From positions 1-64,000 of the forward strand of contig NZ_AGBF01000007.1 of the NCBI RefSeq assembly GCF_000225525.1: a stretch of DNA of 64,000 nt. The letters are read 5' to 3'. The notes under the pieces are model-generated. The model made no database searches, had not been told where the DNA came from, and was given only the letters and a program-made list of their open reading frames with translations. Shown piece after piece: positions 1 through 8,298 of the stretch (its first letter is position 1; each line of letters opens with the position of its first letter). The stretch comes from Streptomyces zinciresistens K42 (GTDB lineage: Bacteria; Actinomycetota; Actinomycetes; Streptomycetales; Streptomycetaceae). The translations under genes and the position numbers were made by a program.

Positions 1-3
1 CGG

Positions 4-600
4 TCACCGCCCCCGGCACGCCCAGATCACCACCGGAGCGCCGTCGGGGCCGTGAGTGAAAGCCCGGGCGTCGCCGCACGCGGCACAGCAGACAGCGAAG
101 TACCGCGCAGGCGGCTCGCTGCCGACGCCCTCCGCCCACTGCACCGGTCCCGCGTCACCACACACTTCGCAGTGCCGAGGAACATGGCTCATCCACGGCA
201 GGTCCTCCCACTCACCCCAGCTCACCGCCCGGCCCCGATGCTCCTGCGGCAGATGGACAGCAGCGGGGCGCCCAGGCAGCACCGGCTCGCTGCCGGGCAA
301 CGCCTCGGCCGCGGCAGGAGTCTGGGGCGGTTCGCCCCGGGCGACAGCGAGGCACGTACGGCAGGCTCGACGTTCATCGAAATCCCCGGCGTACGGTCGG
401 ACCACCGGGACGTCGTTCCCGTGGCCGCTGCACAGGAGTTGCACGCCGGCGGCCAGTCCAGCGGGCGGCACCTCCGTCGGCGCGATGCCGTGCAGCTCAC
501 CGGTCTTCGGCGCACGTACGACCACCACGGGCGACCGCAGACCGGCACCGGCCATGGTCACGGGTGGCGGCGTCTGGGTCCGAGCGAAAGGTCGGTGCAT
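4..600 (-). CDS. Hypothetical protein with cysteine pairs
   Basis: I do not recognise a family. The 198-residue product has Cys pairs at about residues 80/83, 144/147 and 172/175. The last two are spaced like a zinc ribbon, so metal binding is an inference. The ATG at 600 is chosen because it overlaps the TGA of the upstream gene (ATGA), a typical coupled start; the frame stays open further upstream to 678 but that would overlap the neighbour by 79 bases. It is the last gene of a leftward set of three. Confidence 0.6.
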   Translation of the reverse strand: MHRPFARTQTPPPVTMAGAGLRSPVVVVRAPKTGELHGIAPTEVPPAGLAAGVQLLCSGHGNDVPVVRPYAGDFDERRACRTCLAVARGEPPQTPAAAEALPGSEPVLPGRPAAVHLPQEHRGRAVSWGEWEDLPWMSHVPRHCEVCGDAGPVQWAEGVGSEPPARYFAVCCAACGDARAFTHGPDGAPVVIWACRGR

Positions 601-1283
601 CACAGAGGGAGGCTGGCCACGATGCTCAGGTCCCGGCGCGTCTGGGTGTTCGTACTCGTCTTGGAGTACGTGTTCCACCCGGCGGAGGAGAGCGCGACGC
701 GCACGCGCTCGAGGGCTTCGTTGCGGGCCTCGCGGACGCGGACGACGCGCGGACGCCGGAGCGCCCTCTCGTTGTCGCGGCCGTCGATGAACCAGGAGGC
801 CTCGACGGTGCGCTCACCGTTGGGCGACAGGTACACACCCTGAGCGCCGTGCTCGCCGTAGAGGTTGCGCCAATCGTGCAGGAACACCGCGAGGGGAATG
901 CTCGCCCGCCGCAGGGCCGACGATGCCGCCGTGACCGTCGGCTGATGGGCGAACTCGGGCAGGCACCCGACGAACCCCGCCCGCCGGTCGTCGTCCACGG
1001 AGGCCGGCTCGGTCCACAGCTGACCGGCCCGCCACGCGAGCGCGGTCAGGGTGGGGAGATGCGTAGTGGTGCTCGCCGCGGTGAGCGTCACGGCGAGGGC
1101 TTCCGGCGCGGCGAAAACCGCCGGGTGTCCATCGAGGCGGGTGAAGAGCGCGGCAGCGCGACGAACGAGGTCGGCCAGCGAGGCGCTGTTGCCGGTATGG
1201 ACGATGCTGTCCATGCACTGGCGGAAGGCGTCGTAGTTCGCCGGGTCCGGGGCCGGGATGTTGCTCAGGTCTGCGGGCGCCAT
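600..1283 (-). CDS. Hypothetical protein
   Basis: Unrecognised 227-residue protein starting MAPADLSNIPAPDPANYDAF. It has no signal peptide, membrane segment or motif I can name. The middle is Ala-rich and probably helical, and the C-terminal third is Arg-rich with alternating strands (VYLSPNGERTVEASWFIDG). It is coupled to the next gene by an ATGA overlap and lies 36 bases after the third gene of the set, so the three are probably one operon. Its function cannot be inferred from context. Confidence 0.6.
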   Translation of the reverse strand: MAPADLSNIPAPDPANYDAFRQCMDSIVHTGNSASLADLVRRAAALFTRLDGHPAVFAAPEALAVTLTAASTTTHLPTLTALAWRAGQLWTEPASVDDDRRAGFVGCLPEFAHQPTVTAASSALRRASIPLAVFLHDWRNLYGEHGAQGVYLSPNGERTVEASWFIDGRDNERALRRPRVVRVREARNEALERVRVALSSAGWNTYSKTSTNTQTRRDLSIVASLPL

Positions 1284-1319
1284 ACGGGCTCCGATCGTAA
1301 GGGAGGAGATGAGTGCGGT

Positions 1320-2171
1320 TCAGTGCGTGTGGGTGAGGCGCACCACGTGTGCGGCCAGGGCGGTCACGACGGCGCCGTCGGCCGGGATGCCGACGTTGAT
1401 GTGGGTGGTGGCGTCGTTGCGCCGGATCAGGGTGCGGCCGTCCTCCCGTCCGAGCTTGATCTCTGGGACGCCGGGAAGGTGCTCGGGCAGGTCGGGCGCC
1501 GGCAGGGACGCGGGCGATGCGTCGGCGTCGGCGAGGTCGGCCGCGAGGTGCTGGAGGTCGCCGTCGCTGTGGGCACAGCCGTTGTGGCAGGTCAGCAGGG
1601 CAAGCCGCCGGGCCCCGTCGCTGGAGCAGAGAGCGTGACGGGTGTGCGTCTTGTACCTCTTGGTTCGGACGACCGCGGCGTCGGCGGCCGGGTTGTCTCG
1701 TACGAGCCAGGCCGCCTCGCCCTCGGCGTCCACGAAGTGCCAGGAGATACGGACCGACATGGTGTTGCGCAGCTTCCACCAGCTCTCCACGACCCCCGTG
1801 TCCTGCCCCTGCAAGGTGAACAAGTGCAAGAGGCTGCGGCCGGCGGCCGGATCGGCCCACATCGCGTCATCCGACAGCGGCAGCGGCCGCGCCCGGGCGA
1901 GGAGCAGCGGCGTGTTACCAGGCCAGTCGACGCCGTCACGCTCCATGTGCCGAAGCTGAACGGGGCAGCTCTTGCAGCGGCCGGCGTTGCTGCATCGGTC
2001 GTAGCCGCCCCACTGCTGGCGTCCTGTACGCGACTCGAACAGGTAGGAGAAGGCCAGGGGGAGGAGTCCGCACTGGGGGCGGTCCTCCATATGAGCGTTC
2101 ACGGTCAGTCTGCTCCAGCCCTTTCCATCCGGGCCGGCCGGGTACTTGGGCTCTTCCAGGAAAAGAGGCAG
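1320..2171 (-). CDS. Hypothetical protein, start uncertain
   Basis: Unrecognised protein with a cysteine cluster near the middle (YDRCSNAGRCKSC) followed by PVQLRHMERDGVDWPGNTPL. The frame is open up to 2351, but residues before about 2170 look unlike coding sequence. Coherent sequence begins at LFLEEPKYPAGPDGKGWSRL. No ATG or GTG lies just there; a CTG at 2171 sits 5 bases after GAGGAG and is my tentative start, with an ATG at 2090 as the conservative choice. It is the first gene of the leftward set. Confidence 0.5.
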   Translation of the reverse strand: MPLFLEEPKYPAGPDGKGWSRLTVNAHMEDRPQCGLLPLAFSYLFESRTGRQQWGGYDRCSNAGRCKSCPVQLRHMERDGVDWPGNTPLLLARARPLPLSDDAMWADPAAGRSLLHLFTLQGQDTGVVESWWKLRNTMSVRISWHFVDAEGEAAWLVRDNPAADAAVVRTKRYKTHTRHALCSSDGARRLALLTCHNGCAHSDGDLQHLAADLADADASPASLPAPDLPEHLPGVPEIKLGREDGRTLIRRNDATTHINVGIPADGAVVTALAAHVVRLTHTH

Positions 2172-2846
2172 GTTCGCTCCTCGTGATGGGGTGATGGGGC
2201 GTGCCCGGGGTGCATCTCCGGCGCGCGCGGCCTGGGGGCCGGGGCATAAGGGCGGTTCGTTCAGGAGGCCGCTGCGAGGACGACTACGTCCTGCGGGGCG
2301 ACTCCGTGGAACAGGGCGACGGCGTTCTGCGCGGGCCTTGCGGAAAATCACGAAGGCACAGGTCAGGGGCTTGCCCCAGTCGACCTCGGGAACGCCCCTC
2401 CTCGGTTTTGGGAACGTATGGGGTGTCTTTGCAGGTCAGGTAGGTCGCCTGGAGTGACCCGCTTGCCGACAGCCAGCTGCGTCTGCTCGAATCGGATCTC
2501 CCCTGTGGCGTGAGGGCATCTCGGATTGTCCCGTCCCGTCCTGTACGAGCCGCGGTGCCGTCAGCTGAGGTGAATGTGTGCTTGGGCGTCCCGGGCGTCG
2601 GCGTGGAGGCGCCCCCGGTCGGGGGCGGAGGATGCGTGGGCACGGGCCCGGGCCTCGACGCTGGTCGCGCCTGCCTCCACCTCGCGCATGATGCGGCCGA
2701 CTTGTTGGATGGCCTTGCCCTTGAACCGGAACGGGCTGGGTACGGCCGCCCCAGGCGGTGACGGTGCGGCGCCCGGGGAGGGTCGGCTGGGCAAGATCCC
2801 GGCTTGCCTGCGGGGCACCCCGGATTTCGGCTCCCGAAGACAGCGG
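2172..2846. other. Gap with a possible minus-strand coding remnant
   Basis: No intact gene is convincing here. On the minus strand about 2564-2731 reads as plausible protein (KGKAIQQVGRIMREVEAG, then an Ala/Arg-rich stretch), ending at a stop at 2561. It has no credible start and no family I recognise, so it may be the tail of a deleted gene. The rest looks noncoding. Confidence 0.3.
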
Positions 2847-3299
2847 TCAGCCGGCGGGGGTCGGGACAGCTGTCCCCTTGCGGTCGTCACGGATTCCGGA
2901 TGGTTCGGATTCGAGGATCCAGCAGACGCTTGCGCCGTCGTGGTCGGTGGGCTGGCCCTGCTCGGCGTGGGAGAGCAGGGATTGGAGGTGGGCTTCGAGG
3001 GTGACGAGTTCGGCGATCTGGGCACGTACGTTGTCCAGCCGCTCGCCCAGCAGTCGGCTGACGTGGCCGCAGGGGCTCTCGCCGCGGTCGTGCACGGTCA
3101 GGATCTGCCGTACTTCCTGCAGGGACATTCCCGCGGCCTGGCAGCGGCGGATGAAGCGGAGCCGGTCGGCGGTCTCGGGGGCGTAGTCGCGGTGGCCGCC
3201 GGGGGTGCGGGTGGGGGGAGGCACGAGGCCGGTGTCCTCGTAGAAGCGGATGGTTTTGGTGCTCATTCCTGTGAGCTTGGCCACTTCGCCGATTCTCAT
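2847..3299 (-). CDS. MerR-family metal-responsive regulator
   Basis: Cytoplasmic transcription factor of 150 residues, the usual size for metal-sensing MerR proteins. An N-terminal winged HTH (MRIGEVAKLTGMSTKTIRFY) is followed by the second HTH segment, a dimerisation helix and a short C-terminal metal loop. Cys77 in SPCGHV aligns with the ZntR/MerR cysteine, where CueR has Ser. His120 and Cys126 (DHDGASVCWI) are other likely ligands. The ATG follows GGAGGG by five bases. It diverges from copZ/copA, with a 20-bp dyad between, so it probably controls both directions. Copper is suggested by the neighbours, but the ligand pattern is more like a divalent-ion sensor. Confidence 0.9.
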   Translation of the reverse strand: MRIGEVAKLTGMSTKTIRFYEDTGLVPPPTRTPGGHRDYAPETADRLRFIRRCQAAGMSLQEVRQILTVHDRGESPCGHVSRLLGERLDNVRAQIAELVTLEAHLQSLLSHAEQGQPTDHDGASVCWILESEPSGIRDDRKGTAVPTPAG

Positions 3300-3311
3300 C
3301 GCGCCCTCCAC

Positions 3312-3342
3312 TTGAACTTCCAGTGCGGTGGAAGTGTAACGC
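3312..3342 (+). promoter_or_regulatory. MerR-type promoter/operator for copZ
   Basis: The dyad ACTTCCA-N6-TGGAAGT (3316-3335) sits between a -35-like TTGAAC (3312-3317) and a weak -10-like TAACGC (3337-3342). The spacer is 19 bp, the long spacing typical of MerR-activated promoters. It lies 74 bases before the copZ start and 13 bases from the divergent merR start. Confidence 0.7.
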
Positions 3343-3416
3343 TGTGCGTGTTCCAGGAGCCCCTGGTACCCGCGACCGCCGATCCAGGCGGTCGTATCTG
3401 TAGCGAGGAGCGTTAC

Positions 3417-3629
3417 ATGAGCGAGACCACGTACACGGTCACCGGCATGACCTGCAGCCACTGCGCCGATGCGATCACCAAGGAACTCGGCGACGTTCCC
3501 GGTGTGAGCAAGGTCGAGGTCGATGTCGAGACCGGCCGTGTCACGGTGGCCAGTGACAGCCCGTTGGCGACGGAGGACGTGCGGGCCGCCATTGTCGAGG
3601 CTGGCGAGTACGAACTCGTCACCTCCTGA
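3417..3629 (+). CDS. copZ: Copper chaperone CopZ (HMA domain)
   Basis: A single heavy-metal-associated domain of 70 residues. It has the Cu(I)-binding MTCSHC motif near the N-terminus and the beta-alpha-beta-beta-alpha-beta pattern of the family. Such proteins carry Cu(I) in the cytosol to a P1B ATPase; here a copA homologue lies 343 bases downstream in the same direction. The ATG at 3417 follows GAGGAG by six bases. It is preceded by a MerR-type operator, so metal induction is likely. Confidence 0.93.
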   Translation: MSETTYTVTGMTCSHCADAITKELGDVPGVSKVEVDVETGRVTVASDSPLATEDVRAAIVEAGEYELVTS

Positions 3630-3972
3630 CGCTCGTCCAGGGAGCCCCGGCGTCGTCGGCGGCCCGGTCCGGCCGACGGCTCCGAGATCGCGACGCTCCC
3701 CAATGGTGCCGCGTGTGCCGCGAACGCGTGATCCGCGGCGTCGGACCTCGGTCGCCGTGAGTACGGAATGCCTGATGTGGCACCAGCCGTACGGCGCCGG
3801 GTCTCGCGGCTCCGCTCCTCCTTCTTTTTGAGGGCCGGGAGTTCGCCGACACCCGCGGTCCGGCGGGTCCTGACTCGGCCGGCTCCGCCGGACCGCCGGT
3901 GTGTGCCGGCGGCTGAACCGTCCCCGATCCGACCTGTCCCCGGTCCAGGCACAGAAGGACAAGCAGCCTCAC

Positions 3973-6303
3973 ATGACGACCACCGAAGCAGACACGACCG
4001 GCCGCCTGCCCACGGTCGGACCGCCGGGTCAGGCCGAGCCGGAGAACACGGTCGATCTGTCCATTACCGGGATGACCTGTGCCTCGTGTGCGGCGCGGAT
4101 CGAGCGGAAGCTGAACAAGGTGCCCGGCGTGAGTGCGTCGGTGAACTTCGCGACCGCCAACGCCCGGGTCTCCTACCCGGATGAGCTGACGCCGCAGAAG
4201 CTCGTCGAGGTGGTGAAGGCGACCGGGTACGGGGCGAGCCTTCCCGCGCCCCCGTCCACGGCGGCCGAGAGCGGGGGTTCGGCCGATGGCGGTGCCGGGC
4301 CTGTCGGCGAGGAGGAGCGGCATGTGCGGGCGCTGCGGGACCGGCTGCTGGTCTCGGCGGTGCTGACGGTGCCGGTGGTGGTGCTGTCGATGGTGCCGGC
4401 CACGCAGTTCCGGTTCTGGCAGTGGCTGGCGTTCGCGCTGGCGTCCCCGGTGGCGCTGTGGGGGGCGTGGCCGTTCCATCGCGCCGCGCTGCTGAACCTG
4501 CGTCACAGGGCGGCGACCATGGACACCCTCGTGTCGGTCGGCGTGCTGGCGGCCTGGGTCTGGAGCATCTACGCGCTGTTCCTCGGCGGTGCGGGGGAGC
4601 CGGGGCTGCGGATGGAGTTCTCGCTGCTGCCCAACACCGGGCACGCGGGGATGGCCGAGGTGTACCTGGAGGTGGCCGCGGCGCTGACCGCGTTCATCCT
4701 GGCCGGGCGCTACTTCGAGGCGCGTGCCCGGCGGCGGGCCGGGGAGGCGATCCGGGCGCTGATGGACCTGGGCGCCAAGGACGTCACCGTGCTGCGCGAC
4801 GGCCGCGAGGTCCGGGTGCCGATCGACCAGCTGGCGGTCGGCGACGAGTTCGTGGTGCGGCCCGGGGAGAAGATCGCCACCGACGGTGTGGTGACCGAGG
4901 GAACCTCGGCGGTGGACGAGTCGCTGCTGACGGGTGAGTCGCTGCCGGTGGAGGTCGGCCCCGGTGACGCGGTCACCGGAGCGACGGTCAACGCCGGAGG
5001 CCGGCTCGTCGTGCGGGCCTCCCGGGTGGGCTCGGACACCAAGCTGGCGCAGATCGCCCGGCTGGTGGAGGAGGCCCAGACCGGCAAGGCCGAGGTGCAG
5101 CGGCTGGCCGACCGGATTTCGGCGATATTCGTCCCCGTCGTCATCCTGCTGGCCGTAGAGACCATGGTCGCCTGGCTGATCCTGGGCTACCCCGCCCAGA
5201 CCGCGCTGACCGCGGCGGTGGCGGTGCTCATCATCGCCTGCCCGTGCTCGCTGGGGCTCGCCACGCCGACCGCGCTGATGGTGGGCACCGGCCGCGGCGC
5301 CCAGCTCGGACTGCTGATCCGGGGGCCTGAGGTGCTTGAGTCCACCCGGCGCATCGACACGATCGTGCTGGACAAGACCGGCACCGTCACCGAGGGGCGG
5401 ATGCGGCTGGCGGATGTGGTTCTCGCCGACGGCGAGGACCGCAAGGAGGTCCTGCGGCTGGCGGGCGCGCTGGAGCATGCCAGCGAGCACCCGATCGCCA
5501 GGGCGATCGCCGACGCGTCCGCCGAAGAGCACGGCCCTCTCGCTCTTGTCGCGGACTTCGCGAACCATGCCGGTCGCGGTGTGGTCGGCACAGTCGAGGG
5601 ACGCGAGGTGATCGCGGGCCGGGCGAGCTGGCTGTCCGAGCGCGGTCTGGAGATCCCGTCCGCGATGGTCCGGGCCCAGCAGAAGGCCGAGCGCACCGGG
5701 TGCACCGTGGTCTTCGCCGCCTGGGAGGAGAAGGTGCGGGCTGCCCTGGTGGTCGCCGACACCGTCAAGGCAACCAGCGCCGAGGCCATCGCCCAGTTCA
5801 AGGCGCTCGGACTGACCCCGGTGCTGCTGACCGGTGACAACACCGCCGCGGCCCAGCACGTCGCCGCCGAGGTCGGCATCGAGCAGGTCATCGCCGAGGT
5901 CCACCCCGAGGACAAGGTCGCCGAGATCAAGCGGCTCCAGGGCGAGGGCAAGGTCGTCGCGATGGTCGGCGACGGCGTCAACGACGCGGCCGCACTGGCC
6001 CAGGCCGACCTGGGACTTGCGATGGGCACCGGGACCGACGCGGCGATCGCCGCTGCCGATCTCACTCTGGTCAAGGGCGACCTGCGCGGCGCGGCCGACG
6101 CGATACGCCTCGCCCGCAAGACCCTGTCCACGATCAAGGGCAACCTGTTCTGGGCCTTCGTCTACAACGTCGCCGCCCTGCCGCTGGCCGCGTTCGGCCT
6201 GCTCAACCCGCTCATCGCCGGCGCCGCGATGGCCTCCTCCTCGGTGTTCGTCGTCAGCAACAGCCTGCGGCTGCGCCGCTTCCAGCCGACGAACCGCAAT
6301 TGA
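3973..6303 (+). CDS. copA: Cu(I)-exporting P1B-1 ATPase CopA
   Basis: Membrane pump of 776 residues, normal for CopA. One N-terminal HMA domain has MTCASC at residues 35-39. The intramembrane metal site is CPC (423-425, CPCSLG), the phosphorylated Asp lies in DKTGT (about 467), TGES is in the actuator domain, SEHP in the nucleotide domain and GDGVND in the hinge. CPC specifies Cu(I)/Ag(I) transport. The ATG at 3973 is preferred because the upstream extension is Arg/Pro-rich and lacks family character. The 343-base gap after copZ holds no gene; it may hold a separate promoter, but none is clear. Confidence 0.95.
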   Translation: MTTTEADTTGRLPTVGPPGQAEPENTVDLSITGMTCASCAARIERKLNKVPGVSASVNFATANARVSYPDELTPQKLVEVVKATGYGASLPAPPSTAAESGGSADGGAGPVGEEERHVRALRDRLLVSAVLTVPVVVLSMVPATQFRFWQWLAFALASPVALWGAWPFHRAALLNLRHRAATMDTLVSVGVLAAWVWSIYALFLGGAGEPGLRMEFSLLPNTGHAGMAEVYLEVAAALTAFILAGRYFEARARRRAGEAIRALMDLGAKDVTVLRDGREVRVPIDQLAVGDEFVVRPGEKIATDGVVTEGTSAVDESLLTGESLPVEVGPGDAVTGATVNAGGRLVVRASRVGSDTKLAQIARLVEEAQTGKAEVQRLADRISAIFVPVVILLAVETMVAWLILGYPAQTALTAAVAVLIIACPCSLGLATPTALMVGTGRGAQLGLLIRGPEVLESTRRIDTIVLDKTGTVTEGRMRLADVVLADGEDRKEVLRLAGALEHASEHPIARAIADASAEEHGPLALVADFANHAGRGVVGTVEGREVIAGRASWLSERGLEIPSAMVRAQQKAERTGCTVVFAAWEEKVRAALVVADTVKATSAEAIAQFKALGLTPVLLTGDNTAAAQHVAAEVGIEQVIAEVHPEDKVAEIKRLQGEGKVVAMVGDGVNDAAALAQADLGLAMGTGTDAAIAAADLTLVKGDLRGAADAIRLARKTLSTIKGNLFWAFVYNVAALPLAAFGLLNPLIAGAAMASSSVFVVSNSLRLRRFQPTNRN

Positions 6304-6417
6304 GCCCCGCTCAGCCGACGCGGCGGTGCCTCCGGCGCGCTGCCGGGCCCCTGGGCCCAGACCTGACCTGACCACCCGTTCAACACCCGCTACTGGACCA
6401 GAGATAAGGACGAAACC

Positions 6418-6972
6418 ATGGCTGCAGGACAGATCGGGCACCGTACCGCCCTCGCCATCGCCGCCGCGGTCGTGACCGTCGGCGTCACCGTCGCCGTCGC
6501 CACCGCGGCGGCCGCCGGCGGAGGCCCCTCCGACGACTCCAGCACGAGCCCCACGGCGTCCGCGAGCCCTTCCATGTCGATGGCTCCCGGATCCTCGATG
6601 CCGTCGGCCTCCCCCACGCCGTCGCCCACGGACCCCGGCACTGCCGGCCCGGCCCCCAGCGTCGCCCCGTCCAACCCCGGCATGGGCGACATGAGCATGG
6701 AGGAGATGCGGATGCGGATGCAGCTCGAAGCCATGCGCATGGGCATGGAGATGGGCATGGACAAGGGCATGGAGGCGGGGATGGAGATGGGGTCGGGGAT
6801 GTCCGGCTCCATGAACGACTCCGGCACCCCCGCTCCCTCCACCACCCCCTCGCCCGGCGCCACGCCCCAGAACGGCATGAACGGGATGAACGGCAGTGGC
6901 ATGAGCGGCGGCAGCTCCGGCGGTATGGGCATGGGCGACATGGGCATGGGCATGGGCATGGGCGGGATGTAA
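6418..6972 (+). CDS. Exported Met-rich, probably copper-binding protein
   Basis: A 184-residue protein with an N-terminal hydrophobic segment (about residues 10-33), then a Ser/Pro/Thr linker and a Met-rich body with repeated M-x-M, MGM and GMNGMN patterns, ending MGMGMGMGGM. Cu(I) is classically bound by thioethers of exported Met-rich proteins such as CopC/PcoE-type sponges. I infer an extracytoplasmic copper buffer. No lipobox is seen. It lies 115 bases after copA, with GATAAGGA before its ATG, and two bases before the next gene. Confidence 0.8.
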   Translation: MAAGQIGHRTALAIAAAVVTVGVTVAVATAAAAGGGPSDDSSTSPTASASPSMSMAPGSSMPSASPTPSPTDPGTAGPAPSVAPSNPGMGDMSMEEMRMRMQLEAMRMGMEMGMDKGMEAGMEMGSGMSGSMNDSGTPAPSTTPSPGATPQNGMNGMNGSGMSGGSSGGMGMGDMGMGMGMGGM

Positions 6973-6974
6973 CG

Positions 6975-7361
6975 GTGGCCGACCCGAACAACGCCGCCGA
7001 CGAACAGGATCGCCGTCTGGCCGTGCGGGTGGGCGTGGCCACGGCCAGCCTGGCCGGCGCCACACTGCTCACCGGCGTACTGGTGGGCGCCGCCCAGCCG
7101 TCGACGGCCGAGGCGGTGCCCGCGGCGGCCGTCGCCGCCTCCTCCGCCCCTGCTGCCGCGACTCCCGCACCCGAGCAGGCGACTCCGTCCGCCCCGGTGA
7201 CGCGGAGCAGCGGCAGCGGCTGTGGCTCCGGCGGGCAGACCTCACCGCCGGCGGCGGCCCCCGCACCGTCCCAGGGCCGGCAGGGCCAGGCGACGCCGTC
7301 GGCCGCGATGCCTTCCGCGCCCATGCCGTCCCCGCCGATGACGACCAGCCGTGGCAGCTGA
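6975..7361 (+). CDS. Membrane-anchored Ala/Pro-rich hypothetical protein
   Basis: A 128-residue protein with a charged N-terminus (MADPNNAADEQDRR), one hydrophobic segment at about residues 17-40 and a low-complexity Ala/Ser/Pro tail. The tail holds one C-x-C (SGCGSGG) and ends in a few Met residues. It starts at a GTG two bases after the preceding stop and overlaps apbE by 11 bases, so it is translationally coupled in this operon. In many actinobacterial operons this position before apbE holds an FMN-binding protein, but no FMN-binding domain is visible here. Confidence 0.65.
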   Translation: MADPNNAADEQDRRLAVRVGVATASLAGATLLTGVLVGAAQPSTAEAVPAAAVAASSAPAAATPAPEQATPSAPVTRSSGSGCGSGGQTSPPAAAPAPSQGRQGQATPSAAMPSAPMPSPPMTTSRGS

Positions 7362-8298
7362 GGCGCGGTTTCCCGTGATGGGGTCCGCCGGCCACCTCCT
7401 GGTGGCCGGCGGCTGTGAACCGGAGCTTCTCGCCCGAGCCCGCTCCCAGCTGGAAGAGCTGGAGTCGCTGTGGTCCCGCTTCCGCGCCGACAGCGAACTG
7501 TGCCGCCTCAACGCCTCGCCCGACCGCTGGGTCAAGCTCTCGGAGCCGACCGTCGCCCTCGTACGCCAGACCGTACGGGCATGGGAGGTGACCGGCGGCC
7601 TGTTCGACCCCACCGTCCTGCCCGCGCTGGAAGCCGCCGGCTACACCCACACCTTCCCGACGCTGCCACGCGAGCCGGCGCCCGGCGTCACACCCGCCCC
7701 AGCCCCCGGTTGCGCGGGCATCGAGATCGACGATGACCGGGTGCGCCTGCCCCCTGGCGTACGGCTCGATCTCGGCGGCATCGGCAAGGGATACGCGGCC
7801 GATCTCGTCGCCCAGGCGCTGCTGGCCTCCGGGGCCGAGGGGGCCTGCGTCAACCTCGGCGGGGACGTACGGGTCGTGGGCTCGGCTCCCGGCGCCCAGG
7901 CGTGGTCCGTCGCGGTAGAGGACGAGGCCAACCCTGGTATGGACATGGCGTGGCTGGCCCTGGCAGACGGCGCGGTCGCCACCTCAACCCGGCTGCGCCG
8001 CCGGTGGCAGCGGCAGGGACAGCAGCTCCACCACCTCATCGACCCGGCCAGCGGCGCACCGGCCACCAACGAGGTGGCCACCGTCACCGTGGTGGCAGGC
8101 CAGACGCACTGGGCGGAGGTTTTGGCCAAAGCGGCCCTGATCGCCGGACTGTCTGCAGGGACAGCCTTGCTGGAGAGTCACGGCGTCGCCGGCCTCCTCG
8201 TGACCGAAGACGGCACGGTGCACCGCGCCGGGCCCTGGGAAAGGTACGTGACGTGGACCCCCAACTGTGGTGGCACCTCGCCCGCGCCGGCGGGCTGA
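7351..8298 (+). CDS. apbE: ApbE-family FAD:protein FMN transferase
   Basis: 315 residues, typical for ApbE. These enzymes attach FMN from FAD through a phosphoester bond to Thr of target proteins outside the membrane. Visible family motifs are FDPTVLPALEAAGY, the strongly conserved DLGGIGKGYAAD, VNLGGDVR, and HHLIDPASGAPA near the Mg/flavin site. No signal peptide is evident. The start is the GTG overlapping the previous gene; an ATG at 7378 is the alternative. The reductase downstream overlaps by 46 bases, so the two are co-translated and probably functionally linked. Confidence 0.92.
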   Translation: MAAEARFPVMGSAGHLLVAGGCEPELLARARSQLEELESLWSRFRADSELCRLNASPDRWVKLSEPTVALVRQTVRAWEVTGGLFDPTVLPALEAAGYTHTFPTLPREPAPGVTPAPAPGCAGIEIDDDRVRLPPGVRLDLGGIGKGYAADLVAQALLASGAEGACVNLGGDVRVVGSAPGAQAWSVAVEDEANPGMDMAWLALADGAVATSTRLRRRWQRQGQQLHHLIDPASGAPATNEVATVTVVAGQTHWAEVLAKAALIAGLSAGTALLESHGVAGLLVTEDGTVHRAGPWERYVTWTPNCGGTSPAPAG

